Shown here: piece by piece, positions 22,358-33,659 of the stretch | How the letters are laid out: every line of letters starts with the position of its first letter | Position numbering within the stretch: the stretch's first letter is position 1 | Source of the DNA: Amyelois transitella | Lineage: Eukaryota > Arthropoda > Insecta > Lepidoptera > Pyralidae | Length of the DNA: 64,000 nt | Direction of reading: 5' to 3' | Assembly (NCBI RefSeq): GCF_032362555.1 | Contig: NC_083509.1 | Coordinates: 9,633,001-9,697,000 of the forward strand | Position numbers and translations under genes: made by a program | Notes under the pieces: generated by a model | The model's database searches: none | What the model was told of the DNA's origin: nothing | Seen by the model: only the letters and a program-made list of their open reading frames with translations

Positions 22358-24600
22358 GGGGTACAACAACAGCAAAAAGAGAAAACGAGGAGTTCTGGAA
22401 TAGTGTAAGAGAAGTATTAAAAGTTACCAAGCCAAATGAAAAGATTATTATGCTACGTGTTATTTTAATGGATGGGTGGGGTTGTAAAGCGTGATGGATA
22501 TGAAAAGGTGTTTGTTGCGTTTGGTGACGAAAAGATGAATGATAATGGAAGAAGTGTATTAAAATTTGTCTAGAGTGGGATCTTTTTGTGTCGAACTCAA
22601 TGTTTCGACATAAAAAGATCCACACCTACACAAGAGTGAAAGGTATTTTAAAAAGTATGATAGACTTTGTGATTGTAGATAAAGGTTGAAGAAAAATTGT
22701 AAAAGTAGCTGTTGAAGTGTGTGGTGTAAATATAAGAAGAAAAGAAACAAAATCACAAAAGTGCGTGGATGAGTAAAGATGTGCAAGACTTGTGCGAGAA
22801 AAAAAGAAAGCATGGCTGGATTTGTTTGCAGCAAAAGCTAACTTAAGAATGCAAAAGGTCATGGATGAAGATGTGAATGAAGCACGTAAGGAATATAAAA
22901 AAATAACAAGATTTGGTTAAGAAAGCTGTGAATAGAAAGAAAGAAGAGTATAAAGAGGAATTTGATAAAAGGCTATCATAAGACTTTCAGTCAAATCTGA
23001 AAGTATTCTGGAAATCCGTAAGATCAGTCCGAGGAAAAACTATAACCAGAGAGATGACTAGGATCAGTTGCCAGGATGGTAGCGTTGTGAAAGGAGAAGA
23101 ATGTGTGCTAAAGATATGGAAGGACTATTTTGAAAGTTTATTTGAAAAAAAGGAAGGAAATTATAAAGATTTCTGATTTAGCGAAGAAAAAGAGAATGAG
23201 ATGGAAGGCGAAATTGAAATGTTCGAAATTGTGGAAGCACTTAAGAGAAGAGTATGAAAGCGGGTAAGGCTGCTGGGTATGATAGTGTCGGTCGAGATGC
23301 TAAAAGCAGGAAAAGGCGTAGTAGCTAGTCAGTTGTACTGCCTTTTCAATTTGTGTTGGAGAAGCGGCCGAGTACCAAAAGATTGGTGTAAGGATGTTAT
23401 CGTACCACTATTCTATAAAGTCTATTGCTCATTCGTAGATCTGGAAAAGGCCTATGACAGAGTTAAGAGGAATGAATTTGGTCAGCACTTTCTATACATG
23501 GGGTGAGCAGTTTTTTAATACGAGCACTGAAATCCTTATATGAGGATTCGAGTGCTTGTGTCAGGATAAACGGAGCGCACACTGAGTGGTTTAAGATTGA
23601 GAAAGGCGTTAGGTAAGGATGTGTTGCGTCACCGCAACTGTTCTGTTCTGTGGCTGTTCAACCTATTTATGGATAGTTTGACAGATTTGAAAGAATCTGA
23701 AATTGGATTAAGGATGAATGAGTTACTCGACAAATGTCTGCTCTATGCCGACGATCAGGTTATACTGGCGTCATCAGCGGAAGAATTACAGGAGATGGTA
23801 AACTGTATGCGTGAAGCTTTAAAAGAGAAAGGAATGAAAGTGAACGTAAGTAAAACTAAAACACTGGTTTTTGAAATGGAGAAAGAAATGACAGCATGTA
23901 ATATTTTGATTGGAGGAGAAAAAGTTGAGCAAGTGAAAGAGTTTGTATATCTAGGATCAAAGATTACATCAGATGGCAAGTGTGATAGTGATATTGAAAG
24001 GAGAGTGAACGCGGGGAACATGGTGAATGGAGCTTTGCATGCCTTTATGAGCAGTCAGAAACTATCCAAAAAGGCTCGACTGGCCACAGCCAGTATAGGG
24101 GCGTGTTGGTCCCGACATTAATGTATGGGAGTGAAAGTTGGGTATGGCAAAAGAAGCACGAAAGCAGAATAAATGCAGTGGAAAAGAGAGCGTTAAGGAG
24201 TATGATGGGTGTGAAATTGAGTGACCGGATAAGGAACATCGTGATAAGGAAATGTTGTGATGTGAAAGAAGATGTAGTTACAGGAATAGAAAAGGGTATG
24301 TTGAGATGGTTCGGTCATGTGGAGAGGATGAATGAAAGCGGGATGACTAAGCAGATATACAAGAAGAGTGTGGAGGGAAAGGTCGGAGTGGGAAGACCTA
24401 GACGAACGTATCTTGATCAAATTAAGGACGTCCTGGTAAAGGGTCAGGTCAAAAGTACCCGAAACCGCCGAGCTTGCATGAAGAGAGTTATGAATGCGGA
24501 TGAAGCGAAAGAAGTACGCAGAGATCGTGGCAAGTGGAAAGAGGTAGTCTCTGCCTACCCCTCCGGAAAAGAGGCGTGATTTTATTTATGTATGTAATTA
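22358..24600 (+). mobile_element. RTE-like non-LTR retrotransposon, 5'-truncated and frame-shifted
   Basis: Conceptual reading across several frames gives the end of an APE-type endonuclease (WNSVREVLK, WDLFVSN, FRHKKIHTYTR), then a reverse transcriptase. Fragments are VDLEKAYDRV (23430-23465), MDSLTD ... LLYADDQVILASS (YADD box, ~23740), FVYLGSKITSDGKCDSDIE, LMYGSESWVWQKKHE, RWFGHVERM, GRPRRTYLDQIKD and a terminal DRGKWKEVVSAYPSGKEA stop at 24579. It ends GTGATTTTATTTATGTATGTA. At least four frame breaks make it a dead copy. The host-like antisense frames here are shadows. Short 3' fragments of the same family lie at 7335, 17080 and 35427. Confidence 0.8.
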
Positions 24601-24949
24601 TATTTGATTTCCAAACACTTTATCAGAATGACATAGGTAATAGATACAATATTGTTGGACCTTAGATTATAGCCAAGATAGTAAGGATTCCCGATGTAAA
24701 TATTTTTTTTTTAATAAATTTAATTCGGAAATAAACATCTTTACTCACTCATCCATCGATAAAATATTATCGACTAAATGAACTTCTCTAGTCCGCCATG
24801 TTTGTATCCGGGTTTGTTTATTTAGGTATGCAGGAAAAGTACATGCATAGGGCACTTCCATAGGATTGTTCTTCTGAGACATCAGTGCAGCGTGTTCATG
24901 ACGAAACATTTATTTAAAATATAAATATTTCTGGAACATCTATTACGAT
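24601..24949. promoter_or_regulatory. LARS1 upstream region and 5' UTR
   Basis: Short AT-rich interval between the RTE-like tail and the LARS1 start codon, so the promoter lies here. An out-of-frame upstream ATG at 24799 (in CCGCCATGTTTG) could start a short upstream reading frame. This is inference only. Confidence 0.4.
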
Positions 24950-27900
24950 ATGGTAAATGTAATTATTTTTACTTTGATAAATACTTTTAATATCCAATTA
25001 TTAAAAAAAGGTCTTGCTTATGAAATATTTTTTATAACAATATTTACATACACATTTTACACCTTGATCTCAAATTAATATTTTTAGTCCATTTCCTTTA
25101 TAAATATTTATTTATTTTATTGTTGCTGGAACTTAAATCAAATGGATTTAAATACAACATCAACTTGTGTAGTATTCACGATGCAGCGTTATTTTATTTT
25201 GGTATGCAATTTGTATTACGTGGAGGCTCTTTGGACGTCATTAACTCACTATTTCCGTTATGCGACGATCTTTATTTAATTAATTAAACAAAATTCTCGT
25301 TGGGTGATGGTTTTTATATTTTCTGGTACCTTAATCACAAAAATACACATCAAAAGAAAGAGAATACTGTATAACCAGGCCTTTCATGTTAGGCAGATAA
25401 ATAAAAAAAGTATTCACTAGTAGTAAAAAAGTATTTCTTATTTTTTCCTAGATATATGAAGGTTTATTTCTTTTGTAGGCCACTCTTGACAGAAAAGGCA
25501 CATTCAAGGTTGAGTATCTTCAAGATATAGAGAAAAAAGTACAGCAACTATGGGAAAAGGAAAAAATCTTCGAAGTCGAAGCACCAGATGATGGCAAACC
25601 ACATGAAAAATTTATGTGTACTTTCCCATTTCCATACATGAATGGACGCTTACATCTTGGCCATACTTTCTCTCTTTCAAAATGTGAGGTAAGATCCAAT
25701 ATGTTTATAATTAACAACAAATACAAAGCAACTTACCAAGCTTGCGAACATTGGGAATCCATCCCCAGTGCATTCAAAATAACAGACATTCATTCATATC
25801 TACTTAAACATATTAATACCTACATTGAAGAGTCATATGTCAACATACCATAAATGTTCTATTGTTAACTCAATTTGAATCAGATATCTATAAATATGTA
25901 TATGCTGGACAAATTACAAAGATTGAGCTATCCCAAAAGTATGTTTGAGACTTGGTTCACAAAACAGTAACAACTAAGTAGGTAGGTAATGATTTATTTT
26001 CAAATGTTGTAGCTCTTAATATTATATTCATTTGAATTGTTTTGCAATTCACAAAATATGCCAAGCTTGCTTTCTAGCTTTATTCAGGTTGTGAAATCTC
26101 TTAGTAGGCAAATTGTTTCTTTAACCAACTTCAATAAAAATAGTCTATTTTGTTTTTCATTTGAAAAATTTTTGATATTAATTTTTTATTTAACATGTCA
26201 TCTATTAAATTAAGATCTAGGTATGAATCACATTAGGAAGGGTCATATACTGGGTATGGATGTGAAATGTATATAATGATGAAATGATTTATTAATTTTC
26301 AGTTTGCAGTAAGGTATCATCGCCTCAAAGGCAAAATGGTGCTATTTCCTTTTGGCTTCCATGGCACGGGAATGCCCATTAAGGCATGTGCTGATAAACT
26401 GAAGAGGGAAATTGAATTATATGGTTGCCCTCCAGTTTTCCCCAAAGAGGAAGAGGTAGTTGAAGAGGATCAAGGAGATATTCTTACTAAAGATAAAAGT
26501 AAGGGCAAGAAAAGTAAAGCAGTTGCAAAGGCAGGTACAGCAAAGTATCAGTGGCAGATCATGAGGAGTCTTGGCATTTCTGATGAAGAAATCAAGGAAT
26601 TTGCAGATGAGTTACATTGGCTTGAATACTTTCCACCAAGAGCTGTTGAAGATTTAAAGGAAATGGGTGTGCATGTATGTATAAATATATAGATGTCAGA
26701 AATGTTTTAAACTATATTTTTGGATTGTCAATTATATAGTTGCTTAAGGATTAAAAATTACTTTATCAATAACGTAATTAATTTTTTAAAGTAATTTATC
26801 AATCATTTTACTTTATTTTATAACAGGTTGATTGGCGTCGTAAGTTCATAACAACAGATGCAAATCCATTTTTCGATTCATTTGTCAGATGGCAGTATAA
26901 CCATCTGAAAGATCGTAAAAAAATTATGTTTGGCAAGCGGTACACCATATTTTCGCCTTTAGACAAGCAGCCGTGTATGGATCACGACCGTAGTACAGGA
27001 GAAGGCGCCGGGCCTCAAGAGTACACTCTTATCAAAATGGAAGTTTTAGAACCACTTCCAGATGTCCTGAAGTGAGTATCTCGAAATTTATATCGCTATT
27101 TATTTTCTACTATTAGTTTCCGTGTAAATTTAATTTTTGAACATTTGTCGTCCATTTCAGAATTTTCAAAGGAAAGAACGTAAGTTTTGTAGCAGCTACA
27201 CTTCGGCCCGAAACAATGTACGGTCAAACTAATTGCTGGGTCCATCCCGATATAAAGTACATAGCGTTTGAAACTGTTAAACACGGTGTTTTCATATGCA
27301 CGCGACGCGCCGCTAGAAACATGGCTTATCAGGATTTCACAGAGAAAGATGGAGAGTTTAAAATTCTCTTAGAAATTTTGGGGCACGACCTTCTAGGGAT
27401 AGCTTTAAAATCTCCGTTGACGTGTTATCCAAAAATTTACGCACTGCCCATGCTTACGATCAAAGAAGACAAAGGCACTGGCATTGTTACTAGCGTGCCT
27501 TCCGACTCGCCCGATGACTACGCCGCGCTTGTTGACCTGCAAAAGAAACCCGCTTTCCGGGAAAAGTATGATCTTAAAGATGAAATGGTTATGCCGTTCA
27601 CGCCCGTGCCGATTCTAGAGATACCCGAATTCGGTAATTTGTCTGCAGTGCACGTATATGATAAACTGAAGATTCAAAGTCAAAATGACAAGGAGAAGTT
27701 GGTCCAAGCGAAGGAAATGGTTTACCTCAAAGGTTTCTATGATGGTGTTTTATTAGTAGGTGATTATAAGGGTAGTAAAATTCAAGATGTTAAGAAGAAT
27801 TTGCAAAGCAAACTTGTTAAGGAGAATGGTGCTGTCATATATTATGAGCCTGAGAAGACAATTATGTCGCGGTCGGGAGACGAATGTGTCGTTGCTCTGT

Positions 27901-30900
27901 GTAACCAGTGGTACCTGGTGTACGGCACTGAAGACTGGAAGCGGCAGGCGGAGAAAGCGCTGGCTGCTATTAACACGTACCACGACGAGGTCAGAAAGAA
28001 TTTCCAGGCAACTCTAAACTGGCTGCATGAATATGCATGCTCTAGAACTTATGGCCTTGGTATGTTCTTATATAAATTACCCTAAACTAAACTATAATAT
28101 AGGGATTTAGATTAAAAATTCTAACATCTGACAGCAATCAATATCTACCTCTAAGACAGGAACTAAGTATTATTTAAATTCCGCATGATAAATCGGCATT
28201 GCAAACACTGGTTTATTTCTAGACTTGTTTTCGTAACTTCATTCTTTTTCAGGAACCAAATTACCCTGGGATGAGCAATGGGTGATAGAGTCGCTATCGG
28301 ACTCCACTATTTACAACGCCTACTACACTATATCTCATTTCCTACAAGGCGACACTTTCCGCGGTAACAAAGAGAACGCCCTGAAGATTAAACCTGAACA
28401 AATGACTGCTGAAGTGTGGGACTATATTTTCTTTAAAGATGCGCCATGCCCAAAGACCAACATACCGAAAAAGTCCCTAGATGCAATGAAAAAATCGTTC
28501 CAATTCTGGTTAGTATAACACAATTTTACATACACTAATAAAAATCTCTTTACGTTGCATTATTAGCACCAAACTCTTTCTCCTTTTGCTTTTCTGAACA
28601 GACATTCTAATTTATTCCAACTCAGGTATCCAGTAGATCTGAGGACATCAGGCAAGGATCTCATTCAAAACCATCTAACATTCTACATCTACAACCATTG
28701 CGCCATTTGGCCTAACGAAGAGGACAAATGGCCTAAGGGAATCCGCGCAAATGGTCATTTAATGTTGAATTCCGCTAAGATGTCGAAGTCTGAAGGCAAT
28801 TTTTTGACTTTGAAGGAGTCTATAGAAAAGTTCAGTGCTGACGGAATGAGGCTGACCTTAGCTGATGCGGGAGATTCGGTGGAAGACGCGAATTTTGTGG
28901 AGAGCACCGCGGACGCCGCCATATTGAGACTGTACACATTCATCGAGTGGGTTAAGGAGATGGTAGCTGCAAAACCTACTTTGAGAACGGGTAAATAAAT
29001 ATTTATTTTGATTTCAGAGTGACGTCTCCTCTTGCTTTTCATTAAAATTGGAATTTCATTTTATGGTATGGAATCTTTTATCTTGGTTGGTTTAATCTAT
29101 TCAAGTTAGTTACGGTACGTTTTGAATCGCGTAACTATAAACATTTAAAATGACTTGGATTAACTTTTATAATGCGTCATCATTACATTGTTTCTGCGTA
29201 TTTATTTTCTGATTCACGGGAATAATTTAATTTTTATCGTAGAATAAGCTAGAAGGTTATTTCCCATGCTAACAGGGTCACGTAAAGAACCTTTCCAGTC
29301 AGTAACAGTCTCCAAAAGACCAATAGGACATGTTCAGCTGTTTGGCTTAAGAATAGAATTGAGATTCAAATAGTGACAGGTTGCTAGCCCAACGCCTAAA
29401 AGAAATCCCTAAATTAGTCTATCCCTTAGTAGCCTTTTACGAAATCAATGGGAAAGAGATGGAGTGGTCCCGTTCTTTTTCAATTGGTGTCGTGAACCAC
29501 ACGGCAATCCATTTACATAGAATTTGATTCAATAAAGACTGAATCTTCTCTTCTACATTAGGTGAATACAACTTCCATGACAAAGTGTTTGTAAGCGAGA
29601 TGAGCACGAAGATATCGCAGACCGACGACAACTACAACAAGATGCTGTTCAAGGAGGCGCTGAAATCCGGCTTCTTCGAACTGCAGGCCGCGCGAGATAA
29701 ATACAGGTTATTTTATTTACTGTTATATTAATAAATATTATTTTTTAGGTTTTTAATTTCTTGCTGACTTTGACTTCTTTACCAACTATATTTGCTACAT
29801 GCAAAAGTGTAGTTTTTTTTTTTTTTTTTTATTATTGTCTTAAGTTTAAGCTTAAGTTCTAAGAGTTAGCATACCAAAGAATAAATAAAGAAATGTTTAG
29901 CGTATAATCTGACATATTCGTACGCCTGTAAACAGGACTTTTTAACGTGTTTTCACAACTCTCTCTTACTCTCAACTTTATGCAGTTGCAACCTCACCTA
30001 TGTTTTAAGGCCTGATACCGCCTTTAGCAAGTCGGCAAAGCAAGCCTTTGGACTTACAACTGAGGAGTTGTAAGTCCAAAGGCTTGCACTCTCTTTATCG
30101 AAGCCCGCATTTTAACATATAAAGATTACTAGCTTTTGCGCGGAGTTTCACTCCCTTGGGAATTTCCCGCAAAAAGCCTACGTTACACCTGAAGGTCTAT
30201 TCTATATCTGTGCCAAATTTCTCGAAAATTAGTCCAGTACTTTTTGTGTTTATTCAATCATACAATTCTTTTCTCTGTATTATTGTGGATATTTTTTATA
30301 AATACAGGGAGCTGTGTTCAGAGGCCGGTATGCACGCGGGCCTGGTGACGAGTTACATAGAGATCCAGGCCAAGTTGATGTCGCCGATCTGTCCGCACGT
30401 GGCCGAGCACGTGTGGGAACTACTGGGAAACGTGAGTTGCTACTAATACTTTAATATAGACAACATGGTGTGTTGGAACCAGGATCCTTGTTATTTCTGA
30501 ATTACAAGCATCCTGGTTATTATTTATATAGAGGAAAGCTTAGTCCACTTCACCACAGAGGTTGAAAAAGGAAACTTTATTTTTGGGTTTGCTGCAGATG
30601 TCAGCTTTGATTTTTTGTAGTTTTCTCAGCTCTCCCAATAAAATGGGCATTGTTTTTAATACCACCAGAATTCAAAGATTAGGAACAAAACAACATGCGT
30701 TTCATTACAGACACCGTCGCCATACACGGATCGCGAATGGTCTCTGTTAAAAAATATTTATTTTGTTTATTTATTATACAGAAAGCCAGTATTCTCCACG
30801 AGCGCTGGCCGACCCCTGGCCCAGTGGATGAAGTGGCAGTCAAAGCTAGCAACTACCTGATGGACGCGGCGCACTCTTTCCGCATCTATCTGAAGAACCA

Positions 30901-33293
30901 CTGCGCCGTGAAGAAGCCGAAGAAGGGCGAAGCGCCCAAGCCCGAGAGGAAGCCCAACAAAGCCACGATATGGGTCGCGAAGGAATACCCCAAGTGGCAG
31001 CACATCATATTGACTACCCTCAAGCAATTGAATGGGGTAAGACTTCTAAAACTTGCCAAGTATTTTTTTTAAATTTTGGAGTTGAAAACTCCCATGTCTC
31101 CCTTGTCAAATATTGGTGTAAAAACTAATAGAATGCTAAATAAATAAAGTTTTAACCTTTTGTCTCTTAGTAACACGTAAAACATATAATCATTGATTGA
31201 TATATTGTAAAGCCCTTACCGGCATTAAAATTGATAACTAGCCAAAATTAACTGTTAAAACCTGACAATTCACCAGGCAGGTGGTCTCCCTGACAACAAA
31301 ACCATCTCGACGGAACTCGGCAAGGTGCCCGAGCTGAAGAAGTACATGAAGAGGGTCATGCCATTCGTTCAAGCCACCAGGGAGAACATGGAGCGGGTGG
31401 GAGTGGAGGCTCTGTCCGTGGGGCTGCCGTTCGACGAGGCGGCCGTGCTGCTGGACAACAGGCAGTACCTACTCAGCACGCTAGATGTAAGTTCAGAACT
31501 GTATGGAGGGAATCATTACTTTTACACATACATATAATCACGTCTATTAGTTGCCTTTTACGACGTACATGGGAAAGAGATGGTGTGGTCCTCTTCTTTT
31601 TTCTATTCTTGCCGGGAACCACACGGCGCATTACTTAACATTACTTTTATGCATGCCAAAAAAGCCCTAGCACGCCAAAAGCAGGTCAGAAGCAATGCAG
31701 TTTGTAAGCGGGCCCGCAGCAAGTTGTAATACAACATCATACATATAATCACGTCTATATCCCTTGCGGGGTAGACAGACCCAGCAGTCTTGAAAGACTG
31801 ACAGGCCATGTTCAGCTGTTAGGCTTTATGATAGAGCTTTAAAAAGTGACAGTTGCTAGCCTGTCACTTTTTCTAAAGAATCCCAAGTTCCTAGCATTAT
31901 AGGGTAAACCTTTGCCATCATCAGTGACGTCAAAATAAAACGATAATTTCGAAAGGTCATGTACGTCGTAATGTGATAAGGCGTCCTTGATGATTTTATT
32001 GCTGTTTTATCTCCGAACCTCGCAATAGCGTTGTTATCTTTACCTTTATGTGAGGTGAGGAACTGATTATCACAGACTGTTAATACTGAGACGGCTGTCT
32101 GCACTTTAATTATACTTTTTTTCAAGTATGCTAGTTTTTGAGGTATTTTTCTTAGTACTAAATAATTAATTTTAAAATAGAATCAAGAAATACGTATTGG
32201 TCAATCGTCACACCATAACGTTTTCTGCATCTGTGCGGAAAAGTATGCGTGCAGGCTAGATGACGATACATCATTTGACTAATTTGAAGTACAATATTGC
32301 AATCTGACTGATTTTTTAACTGTTAACATCTTTCAATACCTACCTACTCATCGACTTGTTCGTGTTGATATCGTTGTGTTTTAATCTATTACATAGTGTT
32401 TAGGGTAACGGGAAAATATTTACAAATTCATTTGTCTTTTTTTTCCTTCAGCTGGACTCAATCGAAGTGAAGCACACGGAGTGCGCAGACGCCCCTGAGA
32501 AGACGAAAGAGGACTGCGCGCCGGGACAGCCGCACATCAACTTCACGGCGGAGGTCGGCGTGCGCGGGAGTTTCATCAACCCGACGCCGTTCAACGGACT
32601 GTTCACGGTGCACGTGGACCTGGTTGATGGTGACTCCGTGGAGAAGATCAAGGCCAAAATTGTTAAGGATGTCAAAGCGATTAAAGGTGGGTTTACAATA
32701 TGAGTTGATATTGTTGGAGCCTGTCAGTACTATTCACTTATTCTATCATTTACCAAATTTATTTTATTTTATTCTGACAGTAAGAAAAGAACTCGGTTGA
32801 GTAAATGTTAATAAAATTTGAATTATTTTCCTAGGCTAGAAACCTGACACTATTAGAATATCATTCCATTGCAGAGCATACATACAGCTGAAAGTGGTCA
32901 CCAGAGACGAGCTCTGTGTACCCCGTATGGTATAATGGCGTGATTATATTTTATTTACGTATTACGTTTGTAAATGCATAAACCTATTTTTAACCGACTT
33001 CAAATTTTTAATGTATGTCCGCGGAAAACTTCATCGTTTATAAAACGATTCAGATTATTTATTTTTTATTTATTATACTTTCAGACGCAAGTTCCTTGAA
33101 GTTATGGCGGTATGCCGACCCGCTCATGGGCCCCAGAAGGATCCCGGTCCCCGGGGACTACAAGGACAAGTGCGTGGTCATGGAAAACGCGACAGTATTA
33201 AAAGTAGACGTAGCTTCAAATAAAGTCGAGCTAGTCAGCGGAGGGAAAAGTATAGACGTTGGTACTCAATTCGTCTATACTTACGAGAAATAA
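24950..33293 (+). CDS. LARS1: Leucyl-tRNA synthetase, cytoplasmic
   Basis: Thirteen exons join in phase: 24950-24952 (the ATG alone), 25479-25688, 26303-26674, 26827-27071, 27161-28059, 28253-28508, 28626-28990, 29562-29706, 30308-30431, 30782-31036, 31277-31486, 32452-32686 and 33085-33293. They give 1175 residues, against 1176 in human. The enzyme charges tRNA-Leu with leucine in the cytosol. It has the class I signatures HLGH (60-63, in [13 protein letters not shown]) and KMSKS (713-717). The inserted editing domain carries [14 protein letters not shown] and [13 protein letters not shown]. The C-terminal part is the eukaryote-type extension. An initiator codon split off as its own exon is unusual but fits the sequence: ATG followed by GTAAAT, then [10 protein letters not shown]. 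Exons towards the 3' end are much more GC-rich than exons 2-3. AATAAA lies at 33322. Confidence 0.96.
29280..29508 (-). repeat. ~260-bp interspersed repeat, diverged
   Basis: In LARS1 intron 7. The blocks GTTCAGCTGTTTGGCTTAA, TTGAGATTCAAATAGTGACA, TTAGTAGCCTTTTACGA and GTGAACCACACGGCA are intact. The tail end at the left is decayed. Confidence 0.7.
30040..30087. repeat. Perfect 22-bp inverted repeat with a 4-base loop
   Basis: In LARS1 intron 8, the arm at 30040-30061 (starting GCAAGCCTTTGG) is repeated exactly as reverse complement at 30066-30087, with loop GAGG. No mismatches. No relation to a known element is visible. Confidence 0.9.
30125..30260. repeat. Decayed interspersed repeat fragment
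   Basis: Sequence of the style TAGCTTTTGCGCGGAGTTTCACTCCC ... CTGAAGGTCTATTCTATATCTGTGCC resembles the common moth repeat built around 'GGCTTCGCTCCCGTGGGAATTTC'. Its middle recurs at ~9090-9150. It ends ~50 bases before LARS1 exon 9. Confidence 0.45.
31527..31890 (-). repeat. Two partial copies of the ~260-bp interspersed repeat
   Basis: In LARS1 intron 11. The first (31527-31627) has lost its middle: ACATACATATAATCACGTCTAT joins directly to TTGCCTTTTACGAC and runs to GGGAACCACACGGC. The second (31738-31890) keeps the tail half, CTATATCCCTTGCGGGGTAG ... GTGACAGTTGCTAGCC, and is then cut off. Confidence 0.7.
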
Positions 33294-33659
33294 TTTGGAT
33301 TATGATGTTTTTTAAGATCGTAATAAATTATTTATTTATTATGCTGAATTTGTTTGTTTCTTTTCACTATTCCAAAACGGATTGGCCCGTGACGAATCTG
33401 TGACGTGTATTTACAAAAATTGCGCCATATCTCCAGATAATACAGCAATCTTTCCACTTATCCCTGTATATTCTCTTCAGCACTAAACACATAATTTGCC
33501 CTTTAGAAGTTGATTTATAGTATCAGTGTTGGACAGACTTTTCACCGGGACATCCCCAATAAATGGCAGCATGTATTTGGTAAACAATAAAAGCGAGTCT
33601 GGCGTTAACATAATTTAATATTCACAGGCGAGTACATATAGTATTGCGGGTAGATATGG
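33294..33659. terminator. Convergent 3' ends of LARS1 and XPO5
   Basis: Only ~366 bases lie between the two stop codons. LARS1 has AATAAA at 33322-33327. XPO5 on the minus strand has ATTAAA (TTTAAT at 33614-33619), about 40 bases past its stop. Nothing else is recognised. Confidence 0.55.
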
